Part shown: positions 1-8,198 of the stretch, in pieces | Numbering within the stretch: the stretch's first letter is position 1 | How the letters are laid out: the number at the start of each line of letters is the position of its first letter | NCBI GenBank assembly: GCA_011192125.1 | Contig: DUEL01000007.1 | Span: forward strand, 1 to 34,308 | DNA length: 34,308 bases | Direction: 5' to 3' | Source: Thermoflexia bacterium | GTDB taxonomy: Bacteria > Chloroflexota > Anaerolineae > B4-G1 > DUEL01 | Made by a program: the position numbers and the translations under genes | The notes under the pieces: generated by a model | Told to the model about the DNA's origin: nothing | The model's input: the letters and a program-made list of their open reading frames with translations, nothing else | Database searches by the model: none

Positions 1-1
1 A

Positions 2-112
2 ACCTTGGGTGAGGTCAAGGATCGCCTGCAACGCCAACTGATCACCGGCGGCTTGCCTGCCCCCGCTCCGTTGCGAGGCAAGGTGGCTGCCGCTCAGCTG
101 CTAACTGCGTAA
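2..112 (+). CDS. 3' end of an unidentified protein (partial, cut by left edge)
   Basis: An open frame enters from the left edge and stops at TAA 110-112, giving about 36 C-terminal residues that end ...AAAQLLTA. The tail is rich in Ala, Leu and Pro and I do not recognise a family from it. The following gene starts 38 bases later on the same strand. It is called coding only because the frame is open to the edge and the next gene begins shortly after, so it could be chance. Confidence 0.3.
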   Translation, partial: TLGEVKDRLQRQLITGGLPAPAPLRGKVAAAQLLTA

Positions 113-150
113 GTCCTGTAATGTGAGGGCAGTTCTCAAAGGCTGAGAGA

Positions 151-717
151 ATGTGCCCTCGTCCAGAAGACGAAGCCGACCTGGTCCGTCGTGCTGTCAA
201 TGGAGACAAGAAGGCGCTGGAGGCGTTGTATTCCCGGTATGTGGACAGCGTCTACCGGTTTATGTACTACCGCACCGGCGACCAGGCGGTGGCGGAGGAC
301 CTGACGGCAGACGTGTTCGCAGCGATGTTGAAGGCCATTCCGCGGTATCAGGAGCGGGGGATTCCGTTCGGTGCGTGGCTCTTCCGCATCGCGCGGGCTC
401 AGTGGGTCGATTATCAGCGAAGGGAGGAACGGCGCAAGACGGTTCCACTGTATGAAGATGCCTTCTCCGAGCCGGCCATCCGGCCGTCCCCGGAGGAGAT
501 CCTTTCCCACGTCTACTTCGCCTCCCTACTACGCCATCTGACGGAGGAGCAGCAGGAGGTCGTTCTATTACGGTTTGTGGGAGGGCTGAGTCACAAGGAG
601 ATCGCGGAGGTCATCGGAAGTAACCCAGACGCGGTCAAAGCGAAGGTGTATCGAGCGGTGCAGCGCCTGCGGGAGATTCTGCGGAACGAGGGGGGCAACG
701 GCCTGGGAAACGCGTAG
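151..717 (+). CDS. ECF-type RNA polymerase sigma factor
   Basis: This 188-residue protein has the two-domain layout of extracytoplasmic-function sigma factors, which direct RNA polymerase to alternative promoters. Region 2 (about residues 25-92) carries the -10-binding helix signature around AEDLTADVFAAMLKAI and FGAWLFRIARAQWVDYQRR. Region 4 (about 120-176) has the helix-turn-helix segment LRFVGGLSHKEIAEVIGSN. No region 3 is present, as is usual for the class. The ATG at 151 is chosen because it gives the family's normal N-terminus, although the upstream ribosome site (AAAGG, about 10 bases away) is weak. The next gene, 25 bases downstream, encodes a membrane protein with an N-terminal cytoplasmic segment and is the likely regulatory partner; that pairing is inferred from neighbourhood. 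Confidence 0.93.
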   Translation: MCPRPEDEADLVRRAVNGDKKALEALYSRYVDSVYRFMYYRTGDQAVAEDLTADVFAAMLKAIPRYQERGIPFGAWLFRIARAQWVDYQRREERRKTVPLYEDAFSEPAIRPSPEEILSHVYFASLLRHLTEEQQEVVLLRFVGGLSHKEIAEVIGSNPDAVKAKVYRAVQRLREILRNEGGNGLGNA

Positions 718-742
718 GCAGGCCGGCAGGAGGGGAATTGAG

Positions 743-1783
743 ATGTCCCAGGAGTTGTGGGAGGAAGAGGTGGCCGAGTGGATTCGGACCGTCCGCCATC
801 CTACGTTGACGCCGCGGGCGCGGAAGCGGATATGGCGTGAGGCGTGGAGACGAGCCCGACTGTCCAGGGCGTTTTCCCTCCCCGTTTTTGTCTTGCGGCT
901 TCGTCCAGTTGGAATCGCGCTTCTCTGCGTGTTCGCCCTTCTCTTGGGCTCCTTTGGCACAGTCCTCGCGGCGCAGGACAGCATGCCCACGGATCTCCTC
1001 TACCCTGTGAAACGGGCCTCGGAGGAGGTCTGGTGGGCCGTTGTGCCAGCGGCCGACCGGCCCACCGTAGCGCTGGAACTGGCCTTGCGGCGGATGGAGG
1101 AGGTGGAGTACCTACTCAACGAGGGGGAAACGGTCCCGGAGGAACTGTGGGACGATCTGGCGGGGCGGCTCGCCGATGCGGAGTCGATGGAGGACGTTCA
1201 GGTGCCGGAGCATGTCCGAGCCCGGCTGGAGCATCATCTTCAGATCCTGGAACAGCTGATGGCTCGCCATCCCGATAACCCGGGGCTCCGCCGGGCGATG
1301 GAGGCCTCTCGGCAAGCACTGGAGGTCCTCTCCGGTCCACCGGATGTGGGGCATACGCCCACGCCGCCCGTCTCCCCTGGACCGCCGCAGACGCCGCCTG
1401 GGCAGAGCGGGGAACACGGTCCGCCTTCGGTCCCGCCAGGACGGGGAGAGCCCCCGCCCTGGTATCGGCACCGGCCGACCCCGCCGATTGAGCGAAACGA
1501 GCCACCCGGTCCGCCCTCGACCCCGCCGGGACAGGGTGTGGGTCAAGGGCCGCCTGCAACCCCACCTGGTCGAAGTGGGGATCAAGGCCCACCCGCAACC
1601 CCGCCGGGGCAGGGCGAGGAGCACGGCGCGCCTTCGACCCCGCCGGGGCAGGGCGAGGAGCACGGCGCGCCTACAACTCCGCCGGGGCAAGGCGAGGAGC
1701 ACGGCGCGCCTACAACTCCACCGGGGCAGAGCGGAGGTCAGGGCCCACCCTCGACTCCGCCAGGACAGGGAGGAAAGAAGTAA
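743..1783 (+). CDS. DUF5667-domain membrane protein with Pro/Gly-rich repeat tail, possible sigma-factor partner
   Basis: The 346-residue product has an Arg-rich cytoplasmic N-terminus (1-53), one membrane helix (about 54-77, RPVGIALLCVFALLLGSFGT) and, directly after it, the DUF5667 hallmark AQDSMPTDLLYPVKRASEEV. A helical region follows to about residue 200. The rest is low-complexity, built from PPG..GPP.TPPG units and including three near-identical 13-residue copies. A good Shine-Dalgarno (AGGAGGGG, 728-735) fixes the ATG at 743. DUF5667 proteins often sit next to ECF sigma factors in Chloroflexota and Actinobacteria, so a membrane anti-sigma or stress-sensing role is plausible. No zinc-finger anti-sigma motif (HxxxCxxC) is visible, so the function is not proved. 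The tail may span or bind the cell envelope. Confidence 0.85.
   Translation: MSQELWEEEVAEWIRTVRHPTLTPRARKRIWREAWRRARLSRAFSLPVFVLRLRPVGIALLCVFALLLGSFGTVLAAQDSMPTDLLYPVKRASEEVWWAVVPAADRPTVALELALRRMEEVEYLLNEGETVPEELWDDLAGRLADAESMEDVQVPEHVRARLEHHLQILEQLMARHPDNPGLRRAMEASRQALEVLSGPPDVGHTPTPPVSPGPPQTPPGQSGEHGPPSVPPGRGEPPPWYRHRPTPPIERNEPPGPPSTPPGQGVGQGPPATPPGRSGDQGPPATPPGQGEEHGAPSTPPGQGEEHGAPTTPPGQGEEHGAPTTPPGQSGGQGPPSTPPGQGGKK
1607..1723 (+). repeat. Three in-frame 39-bp tandem repeats in the Pro/Gly-rich tail
   Basis: Three consecutive 39-base units start at 1607, 1646 and 1685. Each encodes GQGEEHGAP(S/T)TPP and they differ by only a few bases. They sit inside a longer array of degenerate PPG-type units (about 1380-1770). 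Near-identity at the DNA level points to recent slippage or unequal crossing-over, so copy number may vary between strains. Confidence 0.9.
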
Positions 1784-1826
1784 CCGAAGGCCTCCCTCCG
1801 GGAAGCCGGTGACGCGGCAATCGTTT

Positions 1827-1870
1827 CCAGCAGGTCGGCAGGTCATTGATCTGCCGACCTGCTGGTTTTC
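1827..1870 (+). terminator. Rho-independent terminator after the sigma/DUF5667 pair
   Basis: A perfect 15-bp stem (ccagcaggtcggcag at 1827-1841 with its reverse complement at 1851-1865), a 9-base loop and a short T tract (TTTTC) lie 43 bases after the DUF5667 stop. This separates the sigma operon from rpmH. Confidence 0.85.
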
Positions 1871-1904
1871 TCTGGGGAGGCGTTGGAGCCGTCCACGAAT
1901 AAGG

Positions 1905-2048
1905 CACGAATGCACGAATGCGCGAATGCACGAATGCGCGAATGCACGAATGCGCGAATGCACGAATGCGCGAATGCGCGAATGCGCGAATGCGCGAATG
2001 CACGAATGCGCGAATGCACGAATGCACGAATGCGCGAATGCGCGAGTG
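1905..2048. repeat. 18 tandem octanucleotides C(A/G)CGAATG
   Basis: Eighteen contiguous 8-base units alternate irregularly between CACGAATG and CGCGAATG; the last is CGCGAGTG. The array fills part of the 423-base gap between 1783 and rpmH. Units in inverted orientation (ATTCGTG, CATTCGTG) recur at about 2091-2113, so the transcript or single strand could fold back. It has no spacers and is not a CRISPR. It is not convincingly coding, although an 8-base unit keeps all three frames largely open. Confidence 0.95.
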
Positions 2049-2114
2049 CTAAGTGTGTGTGGAAAAGTTAGCGCTCCCAGGGCCGGGTTCGTGTATTCGT
2101 GTCCCATTCGTGGC

Positions 2115-2143
2115 TTGACCCCCTGTATCCCCTGCGGTATAAT
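2115..2143 (+). promoter_or_regulatory. Strong sigma-70-type promoter for the rpmH operon
   Basis: TTGACC (2115-2120) and a perfect TATAAT (2138-2143) are separated by 17 bases, upstream of rpmH. The remaining leader is about 55 bases. This is the best promoter in the window and suits a ribosomal-protein operon. Confidence 0.85.
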
Positions 2144-2206
2144 AACGCCGCTTCTCCGCAGAGGAGCGTTCCCGCGGAGATTCAAATTTTGTATGGGGAT
2201 TGAGCG

Positions 2207-2407
2207 ATGCCAAAACGGACCTATCAACCGAAGAAACGGAAGCGAATGCGGACCCACGGTTTTCGGGCGCGGATGGCGACGCCTACCGGCCGACGAGTCC
2301 TCAAAGCCCGTCGGCGCAAGGGGCGCCACCACCTGACTGTGCACCGGGAGTGGGCCAAGAAGTGGAACTGGAAGGAAAGCGCGCGACGGCCGCGCCGTAG
2401 TGCTTAA
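2207..2407 (+). CDS. rpmH: 50S ribosomal protein L34, with C-terminal extension
   Basis: The first 45 residues match L34, a small basic protein of the large ribosomal subunit, with the diagnostic [20 protein letters not shown] and a following [17 protein letters not shown]. The product is 66 residues, against about 44-50 usually. The extra tail (about residues 46-66: [20 protein letters not shown]) is basic and Trp-containing. The gene heads the conserved rpmH-rnpA-yidD-yidC-jag cluster and lies behind a strong promoter. An overlapping ATG in another frame at 2200 is not supported by homology. Confidence 0.95.
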   Translation: MPKRTYQPKKRKRMRTHGFRARMATPTGRRVLKARRRKGRHHLTVHREWAKKWNWKESARRPRRSA

Positions 2408-2421
2408 GATGGACCGGGGGG

Positions 2422-2775
2422 ATGGAGCGCAGGTTCCGGTTGCGGCGCGCAGCCGATTTCCAGCGGCTTCAGCGCGAAGGTCGCTCCTGGTCCCATCCCC
2501 TGTTGGTGTTGGTGGCCTGTCGGAACGGCCTGGACATCACGCGGGTGGGTGTCACCGCGACCCGGAAGATCGGCAAGGCTGTGCGCCGTAACCGGGCCAA
2601 GCGTCTCCTGCGGGAGGCGGCACGCCGCCTCCATTCACGTCTGGAACCAGGGTGGGACCTGCTCCTCATCGCCAGGCCGGAGATCCTCCAGGCGAAAGAG
2701 CCTCAGGTCCGGGAGGCGTTGGCCCTCTTAGCCCGGGAGGCGGGTCTGATGGGAGGAGGAAACGGACAGGGATGA
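2422..2775 (+). CDS. rnpA: Ribonuclease P protein component
   Basis: This 117-residue basic protein assists the RNase P ribozyme in removing 5' leaders from pre-tRNAs. It shows the N-terminal [12 protein letters not shown] pattern, the central strand [15 protein letters not shown], and the RNP signature [14 protein letters not shown] (residues 55-68), whose Arg/Asn/Lys residues contact the RNA. It starts 14 bases after rpmH and its TGA overlaps the yidD ATG (ATGA, 2772-2775), consistent with translational coupling. Confidence 0.96.
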   Translation: MERRFRLRRAADFQRLQREGRSWSHPLLVLVACRNGLDITRVGVTATRKIGKAVRRNRAKRLLREAARRLHSRLEPGWDLLLIARPEILQAKEPQVREALALLAREAGLMGGGNGQG

Positions 2776-3020
2776 AGGTTTTGTTGCTGGGTTTAATCCG
2801 CTTCTGGCAGTTGACCTTCTCCCGGGTCCTTCCACCCACCTGTCGTTTCACCCCTTCCTGCTCCGAATACGGCTATCAGGCCATCGCCCGATACGGTGCG
2901 ATCCGTGGAGGGTGGCTGGCTCTCAAGCGGGTCGCCCGGTGCCACCCTTTCAACCCGGGTGGGTACGACCCCGTTCCCGATCTGAAGACACCCTATCGGA
3001 AGGAGAAGAGGACAGCGTGA
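2772..3020 (+). CDS. yidD: Membrane protein insertion efficiency factor YidD
   Basis: An 82-residue protein with the YidD hallmarks [20 protein letters not shown] (residues 15-34), the cysteine-containing core, and [13 protein letters not shown]. YidD is a small inner-membrane-associated protein that helps YidC-dependent insertion. The ATG at 2772 overlaps the rnpA stop, and its own TGA overlaps the GTG start of the next gene (GTGA, 3017-3020). A much longer open frame extends upstream, but the internal Met gives the exact family N-terminus. Confidence 0.96.
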   Translation: MKVLLLGLIRFWQLTFSRVLPPTCRFTPSCSEYGYQAIARYGAIRGGWLALKRVARCHPFNPGGYDPVPDLKTPYRKEKRTA

Positions 3021-4153
3021 GAACTTGGTGGATTCCCCGGAGATGGGCTTGGGTTTTACTCCCCCTGTTGCTGCTCGGCCTGTTGAGCGGCTGCGGCGGG
3101 GGTGTTCGACCGACGAACTGGACCACGTTGGCGGTCGCTGAGGGAACCCTCTATGTGGCGGATCTGGAATATGTGCGAGCGCTGGACGCCAGCACAGGGG
3201 CTGAGCGCTGGCGGTACCCCGAAGATGGCGGTGGGCCGTTCTATACGGTGACGCTCCTGCCAGGGGAAGCCCTCTTCATCACCTCTATGGAGCGGACCGG
3301 CGGCGGGTTCTTTTCTCAGCCGCAGGGGGTGTTGAGAGCGCTCAGCATCGACGGCAAAGAGGTCCTGTGGGAGTTCACCGAGGCGAAAGGGGAGTACGTC
3401 GCGCCGGGAAGTGTGGCGGATAGCACCCTCGTCATCGGCAACAGCGACGGCAACGTCTACGCTCTGGATGTGAAAACCGGTGCTCCGGTCTGGGCGGAAC
3501 CGTTCCGAACTGGGAACCGGGTGTGGTCGACCCCGTTGATCCTTTCGGACACGGTCTACATCGCATCGCTCGATCACAACCTCTATGCGCTGGACCTGCG
3601 GACGGGGCAGGAGCGGTGGCGGTTCACCGCGGAGGGTGCGATGGTTGGCCCTCCCCTCTCCTTGGGCGATCGCCTGTACATCGGCGCGTTCGACGGCCGC
3701 CTCTACGCGATCCGGCAGTCGGATGGGGGCCTGGTGTGGTCGGTCCCCTTCGACGGAGAATACTGGATCTGGGGCACTCCAGCCACAGACGGTGAGCGAA
3801 TCTTCGCCGCAGACGTGATGGGGATCGTTCACGCAGTGGATGCTGAGACCGGAGCGGAATTGTGGACGCGGGACCTGGAGGAGCCGGTGCGGGTAGGGCT
3901 GTCCATCGCCCCGGAGGGAGGGTATCTGCTGGTCGCAGGCAACGCAGGCACGTTGTATGCCCTCGATCCGGACACCGGGGATGTCCTGTGGGACGAACCC
4001 GATACGGGGCAGATCGCTTCAATGTTGGTCCACGGCGATCAGGTGTATATCTCCCGCGTCTACGGTGAGGGGCATGTCCAGGCCTTCCAGATCGAGAATG
4101 GCCGGTTGTTGTGGACCTTCCCGCCGCCCGAATCCGAAGAGTCCGAAGGGTAG
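3017..4153 (+). CDS. PQQ-type (BamB-like) beta-propeller lipoprotein
   Basis: The product is 378 residues if it starts at the GTG overlapping the yidD stop. A signal sequence of about 25 residues ends in a lipobox LSGC (Cys26), so it is an exported lipoprotein. The mature part holds eight PQQ-like blade motifs, for example [48 protein letters not shown] and [12 protein letters not shown]. This predicts an eight-bladed propeller resembling BamB of the outer-membrane assembly machine. Its place between yidD and yidC suggests a role in protein insertion or folding at the outer face of the membrane. That is inference; nothing in the sequence proves pyrroloquinoline quinone binding. Confidence 0.85.
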   Translation: MRTWWIPRRWAWVLLPLLLLGLLSGCGGGVRPTNWTTLAVAEGTLYVADLEYVRALDASTGAERWRYPEDGGGPFYTVTLLPGEALFITSMERTGGGFFSQPQGVLRALSIDGKEVLWEFTEAKGEYVAPGSVADSTLVIGNSDGNVYALDVKTGAPVWAEPFRTGNRVWSTPLILSDTVYIASLDHNLYALDLRTGQERWRFTAEGAMVGPPLSLGDRLYIGAFDGRLYAIRQSDGGLVWSVPFDGEYWIWGTPATDGERIFAADVMGIVHAVDAETGAELWTRDLEEPVRVGLSIAPEGGYLLVAGNAGTLYALDPDTGDVLWDEPDTGQIASMLVHGDQVYISRVYGEGHVQAFQIENGRLLWTFPPPESEESEG

Positions 4154-4166
4154 AAGGGGGTAGCCT

Positions 4167-4889
4167 GTGTGGGATTTTCTGGTCATCAACCCGATGGTCA
4201 ACCTGCTGCTGGTCTTTTACCAGTGGTTGGGGCATCAGACCATTTTGGCGATCACCGCGCTGACGTTGGTGGTCCGGCTGGCGATCCTGCCGCTGACGTT
4301 GAAGCAGCAGCAGGCCTCCCAGCGGATGCAGGAGTTGCAGCCGAAACTGCAGGAACTCCAGAAGAAGTACGCGAAGAACAAAGAGAAACTGGCCCAGGAG
4401 CAGATGAAACTTTACCAGGAGGCCGGGATCAACCCGATGGGCGGTTGTCTCCCACTGCTCATTCAGCTCCCCCTCCTCTATGGACTGTGGCAGTCGATCG
4501 TTCGCACACTCGCCGTCAGCCCAATGGAGTTGCTCCGTCTCTCCCGTAACATTTACGCCTTCATCCCTGGCCTTGCTCAGTTGGTTCCTCTGCAGAGCCA
4601 TTTCCTGTGGTTGGATCTGGGGCAGCCGGACCGGTATCTGGTGTTACCGGCTCTGGTCGTCGTCACTTCCTGGCTCTCCCAGAGAGTGTTGACTCCGCCC
4701 TCGCCTGACGAGCGGACGGCAGCGATGAACCAGCAGATGCAGATCATGATGCCTCTGCTGTTCGGCTTCATTTCCATTTCCTACGCCTCCGGCCTTTCTA
4801 TCTACTTCATCATCTCCAACCTCGTTACGCTGGTTCAGTATCTCTTCATCCGCCGTCAGACCGAGGGGGACAAGAAGGGGAAGAGATAG
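4167..4889 (+). CDS. yidC: Membrane protein insertase YidC/Oxa1/Alb3
   Basis: A 240-residue short-form insertase without the large periplasmic domain of proteobacterial YidC. It has five or so hydrophobic segments, the conserved hydrophilic-groove Arg (R37 in TLVVRLAILPLTLKQQQAS), the cytoplasmic coiled-coil hairpin (about 45-85, rich in Lys/Gln/Glu) and the family motif NPMGGCLPLLIQLPLLYGLW. It inserts membrane proteins alone or with SecYEG. The GTG start follows a GAAGGGGG ribosome site. The stop is followed with no gap by the jag ATG. Confidence 0.95.
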   Translation: MWDFLVINPMVNLLLVFYQWLGHQTILAITALTLVVRLAILPLTLKQQQASQRMQELQPKLQELQKKYAKNKEKLAQEQMKLYQEAGINPMGGCLPLLIQLPLLYGLWQSIVRTLAVSPMELLRLSRNIYAFIPGLAQLVPLQSHFLWLDLGQPDRYLVLPALVVVTSWLSQRVLTPPSPDERTAAMNQQMQIMMPLLFGFISISYASGLSIYFIISNLVTLVQYLFIRRQTEGDKKGKR

Positions 4890-5600
4890 ATGGAATCGAA
4901 AGAGATTTTCTTCGGCGCGAACGTGGAGGAGGCGATCGCGGCCGGGTTGGCCGCTTTAGGGCTCTCCCGTGATCAGGTTGAGGTGGAGGTGCTGGACGAA
5001 GGGAGCCCCGGGTTCCTCGGGCTGGGCGCGCGGCCCGCTCGGGTGCGGGTGACCCCGGTCACGCCGCCCGAGCCGGAGGTGGCTGTGATGCCGGCGGTGA
5101 CCGAACCGTCACCGCCGCCGGAGGAGCCGGACCTGGAAGAGGTGGCTCGTTCCGTGGTGGGTGAACTGCTGGGGCAGATGGGGATCGCGGCTGAGGTTCA
5201 CGCCCGCCATGCAGAACCAGAGTCGGAGGGAGAGATCCCCCCGTTGATCTTGGATGTGCGAGGAGAGGAGGCCGAATCGCTGATCGGGCGTCGCGGGGAA
5301 ACCCTGGCAGCCTTTCAACATATCGTCCGCCTCGTGGTGGGCCGACGGATGGGTGGTCGGTTCAACCTGGTGATCGATGTCAACGGGTACAAACGACAGC
5401 GGGAGCGGTCCCTGCGCCGCCTGGCCCAGAGGATGGCCGAAAAAGCGGTCCGTACCGGGCGGACGGTCCGGTTGGAGCCGATGCCAGCGTACGAGCGGCG
5501 AATCGTCCACCTGACGTTGCGCGACCACCCAGACGTGACGACGGAGAGTGTCGGGGAGGGGCGTCGCCGTCGGGTGACCATCATCCCGCGGAAAGGGTAA
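4890..5600 (+). CDS. jag: Jag / KhpB RNA-binding protein (Jag-N, KH, R3H)
   Basis: The 236 residues show three parts in order: a Jag-N domain (1-52, ending FLGLGARPARVRV), a Pro/Glu-rich linker (about 56-82), a KH domain (about 83-165) with the GxxG-type loop IGRRGETL, and an R3H domain (about 175-236) with ERRIVHLTLRDHPDVTTES. In other bacteria KhpB/Jag binds many RNAs and affects cell division and envelope stress. The gene abuts yidC exactly, its normal partner. Confidence 0.95.
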   Translation: MESKEIFFGANVEEAIAAGLAALGLSRDQVEVEVLDEGSPGFLGLGARPARVRVTPVTPPEPEVAVMPAVTEPSPPPEEPDLEEVARSVVGELLGQMGIAAEVHARHAEPESEGEIPPLILDVRGEEAESLIGRRGETLAAFQHIVRLVVGRRMGGRFNLVIDVNGYKRQRERSLRRLAQRMAEKAVRTGRTVRLEPMPAYERRIVHLTLRDHPDVTTESVGEGRRRRVTIIPRKG

Positions 5601-5643
5601 GGGTGTGGGGTGGCGGTTGCCGCGACCGCCATCTCGCGCTGGG

Positions 5644-6534
5644 ATGAGGCCCGTGCGGTATCTGGCGATCGGCCACGTGACCCAGGATCGGACGCCGGAT
5701 GGAGGTTTCACCGTCGGCGGCACGGTCACATATGCCGCTCGAACGGCCCAGGCTCTGGGCTGTCGAGTGCAGGTGGTCACCAGCGCGGCGGACGGTCTCG
5801 ATCTGACCGGTGCCCTGGCAGGGGTCATCATCCATCGCATCCGGTCGGCTGCTACGACGACCTTTGAAAACCGATATACGCCGGAGGGACGGACGCAGAT
5901 CGTCCGATCCGTAGCGGCCCTGCTGACGTCGGAGGCGGTCCCTCCCTCGTGGCGGGAGCCGGACATCGTCCACTTGGGACCGGTGGCCCAGGAGTGTGAT
6001 CCATCCCTGGTCGATCTCTTCCCTGGGGCCTTTCTCGGCCTGACCCCCCAGGGGTGGATGCGGCGGTGGGACCGGGAAGGGCGGGTGGTGCCAGCGGCGT
6101 GGGAGCACGCCGAGGTGCTCCTCCCCCGTGCCGACGCGGTGGTGTTCAGCGAGGAGGATGTCGCCGGGGACGAGGCGGTGATCGCCCGTTGGGCTGGGCA
6201 AACCCGCATCCTGGTGGTCACACGGGGACCGGCGGGTTGTACCCTGTATGTCGAGGGGGTTCCGGAGGAGGTGCCGGGTTTCCCGGCCCTCGAGGCGGAC
6301 CCCACAGGTGCAGGGGATATCTTCGCCGCTGTGTTCTTCGTCGAACTGCGGCGAGGCTGCCCGCCGCTGGAGGCAGCCCGCCTGGCGAACTGCATCGCAG
6401 CGGTCTCGGTGACCCGTCCAGGTTTGCAGGGCACACCGAGCCGGGGGGAAGTTGCTCGTTGCCGGGCGGTGGTGTGTGAGGGCAGAGGTGAGCGTGATCT
6501 ACGCGTTGGCCAACCAGAAGGGGGGAGTGGGTAA
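5644..6534 (+). CDS. PfkB-family (ribokinase-like) carbohydrate kinase
   Basis: The C-terminal signature DPTGAGDIFAAVFF contains the catalytic Asp and anion hole of PfkB kinases. A glycine-rich N-terminal part (GGTVTYAARTAQALG) fits the substrate-binding region. The substrate cannot be read from the sequence. The ATG at 5644 (MRPVRYLAIGH) is preferred because it begins exactly at the first beta strand; an in-frame GTG at 5605 would add 13 residues. The 3' end overlaps the proposed parA start by 41 bases. In many genomes mnmE/mnmG/rsmG occupy the space between jag and parA; here this kinase does. Confidence 0.85.
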   Translation: MRPVRYLAIGHVTQDRTPDGGFTVGGTVTYAARTAQALGCRVQVVTSAADGLDLTGALAGVIIHRIRSAATTTFENRYTPEGRTQIVRSVAALLTSEAVPPSWREPDIVHLGPVAQECDPSLVDLFPGAFLGLTPQGWMRRWDREGRVVPAAWEHAEVLLPRADAVVFSEEDVAGDEAVIARWAGQTRILVVTRGPAGCTLYVEGVPEEVPGFPALEADPTGAGDIFAAVFFVELRRGCPPLEAARLANCIAAVSVTRPGLQGTPSRGEVARCRAVVCEGRGERDLRVGQPEGGSG

Positions 6535-7309
6535 GACCACGACCGCAGTGAACCTGGCCGCGTATCTGGCCCACTGGGGGTTGCGGGTGTTGGTGGTGGA
6601 TATGGACCCCCAGGCCAACGCGACTCTCAGCCTGGGCGTGGAGCGGTCGGATGCGCAGGTGACGACCTACGAGGTCCTGATCCAGGAGAAACCCTTGCGC
6701 GAGGCGGTCGTCTCCACCCGCTGGCCGCGGTTGGACCTGGTGCCCAGTTCTGCCCGTCTGGCCGGAGCGACGGTGGAACTGATCGGGATGCTGGCCCGGG
6801 AGCGGCGGCTCCAGTGGGCGCTGGAGCGGTTGGACACGCGGTATGATTACGTCTTGATCGACTGCCCGCCCAGCCTGGGGATCTTGACCGTCAACGGACT
6901 CACCGCGGCGCAGGACGGGGTGATCATCCCCGTCCAGTGCGAGTTCCTGGCACTGGAGGGGCTTTCCCAACTGCTGCGCACCATCGACCTGGTCCGGCGG
7001 GCGTTGAACCCCCGCCTTCGCATCCGGGGATTGGTGATGACGATGTTCGACACGCGGACCAACCTCTCGCAGCAGGTGGTGGAGGAGGTGCGGCGGTACT
7101 TCGGGCCACGGGTGTTCCGTACGCTGATCCCCCGCAGCGTCCGGCTGAGCGAGGCCCCCAGTTACGGTGAACCGATCCTTCAATACGCGCCTCGGTCGGC
7201 CGGTGCGTTGGCCTACCAGTCGCTGGCGAAGGAACTGTTACTGGGGGATCGGCAAGGCGGCCCCGAACGTGCCTCGCGGCGGAGGGAGGAGGCGGATGTC
7301 GTCTCGTAG
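6494..7309 (+). CDS. parA: Chromosome-partitioning ATPase ParA/Soj
   Basis: A deviant Walker A box (QKGGVGKTT, about residues 8-16), the switch I motif VVDMDPQANAT and Walker B VLIDCPPSLG mark a ParA ATPase, which binds DNA when ATP-bound and is released by ParB. From GTG 6494 the protein is 271 residues, preceded by AGAGGTGA at a good distance. An earlier in-frame GTG at 6488 is possible. It overlaps the end of the kinase gene upstream and the parB start downstream, so the three are probably co-transcribed. Confidence 0.95.
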   Translation: MIYALANQKGGVGKTTTAVNLAAYLAHWGLRVLVVDMDPQANATLSLGVERSDAQVTTYEVLIQEKPLREAVVSTRWPRLDLVPSSARLAGATVELIGMLARERRLQWALERLDTRYDYVLIDCPPSLGILTVNGLTAAQDGVIIPVQCEFLALEGLSQLLRTIDLVRRALNPRLRIRGLVMTMFDTRTNLSQQVVEEVRRYFGPRVFRTLIPRSVRLSEAPSYGEPILQYAPRSAGALAYQSLAKELLLGDRQGGPERASRRREEADVVS

Positions 7310-8162
7310 GAGAGGGTTGGGGAAGGGACTGGAGGCCCTGATCCCGATGGGGGATGAGGAGGAAGGTGGGCCTGCGGGTGTCCTTGAGGTTCCGGTGACA
7401 GCGATCCGACCGAACCCTCACCAACCACGGGCGCGCATTCGGGATCAGGACCTGGTGGAGTTGGCTGCCTCCATCGAGGCCCACGGGGTCATCCAGCCGC
7501 TGATCGTCGCTCGAGAGGGAGATGGTTACCGCCTCATCGCCGGGGAGCGGCGATGGCGAGCGGCGCGGATGGCCGGGCTGCCCACCGTGCCGGTCATCGT
7601 GCGCGACGTGGCGCCCCACGAGATGCTGGAAGTCGCGCTGGTGGAGAACCTCCAACGGGAGGATCTTAACCCGCTGGAGGAGGCGCTGGCCTACCAGCAG
7701 CTGATCGAGGAGTTTGGGTTGACACACGAGGAGGTGGCTCGGCGGGTGGGGAAGAGCCGGGCAGCGGTGACCAATACGCTCCGTCTCCTGAGAGCAGCGC
7801 GGCCGGTCCAGGAGGCTCTTCTTGCTGGCAAGATCTCCGAGGGGCATGCCCGAGCGCTCCTGGCCCTGGAGCGGGAGGAGGCACAGGTCGCTGCTCTGAA
7901 GACGGTCTTGAGGAAAGGGCTCAACGTCCGTCAGACGGAGGAGCTGGTCCGTCGGCTCGCCCGCGCCGAGCCACGCCGGTCGTCGGCTCCTCCGCGCTTC
8001 CCGGAACTGGAGGTGTTGGAGGCCCGCCTGCGGGAAGCACTGGGCACCCGCGTTCGGCTGGCTCCGGGAAAGAAGGGCGGCCGGTTGATCATTTATTACT
8101 ACTCACAGGAGGAACTAGAGAGTATCTACGAGCGGATCGTCGGGGAGAGCGAGGGGCTGTAA
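7296..8162 (+). CDS. parB: Chromosome-partitioning protein ParB/Spo0J
   Basis: This 288-residue protein has the ParB order: [12 protein letters not shown] at the N-terminus (ParA-stimulating region), the CTP-binding ParB/Srx fold with GERRWRAA (83-90) and [15 protein letters not shown] (116-130), a helix-turn-helix (about 141-164) and a C-terminal dimerisation segment. The GGAGGGAGGAGG site upstream selects ATG 7296, which lies 14 bases inside the end of parA. No canonical parS palindrome (TGTTTCACGTGAAACA-like) was found by eye in this window. Confidence 0.95.
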   Translation: MSSRRRGLGKGLEALIPMGDEEEGGPAGVLEVPVTAIRPNPHQPRARIRDQDLVELAASIEAHGVIQPLIVAREGDGYRLIAGERRWRAARMAGLPTVPVIVRDVAPHEMLEVALVENLQREDLNPLEEALAYQQLIEEFGLTHEEVARRVGKSRAAVTNTLRLLRAARPVQEALLAGKISEGHARALLALEREEAQVAALKTVLRKGLNVRQTEELVRRLARAEPRRSSAPPRFPELEVLEARLREALGTRVRLAPGKKGGRLIIYYYSQEELESIYERIVGESEGL

Positions 8163-8198
8163 TCCCGCCTCGACGTCCGCGCGATACGAGGGGGAGGA

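Noticed and set aside
1905..2048. CRISPR-like array
   Set aside because: Units are 8 bases and contiguous, with no unique spacers.
2058..2066. Replication origin defined by a DnaA box
   Set aside because: Only one DnaA-box-like sequence (TTTTCCACA) was seen and no dnaA gene is present, so an origin is not called as a feature.
1883..2071. Open frames reading through the octamer array
   Set aside because: An 8-base unit lacking stops keeps several frames open on both strands; the predicted peptides are pure repeats with no ribosome site.
6494..8162. parS sites near parAB
   Set aside because: CACGTG cores occur elsewhere in the window but none has the TTTCACGTGAAA context.
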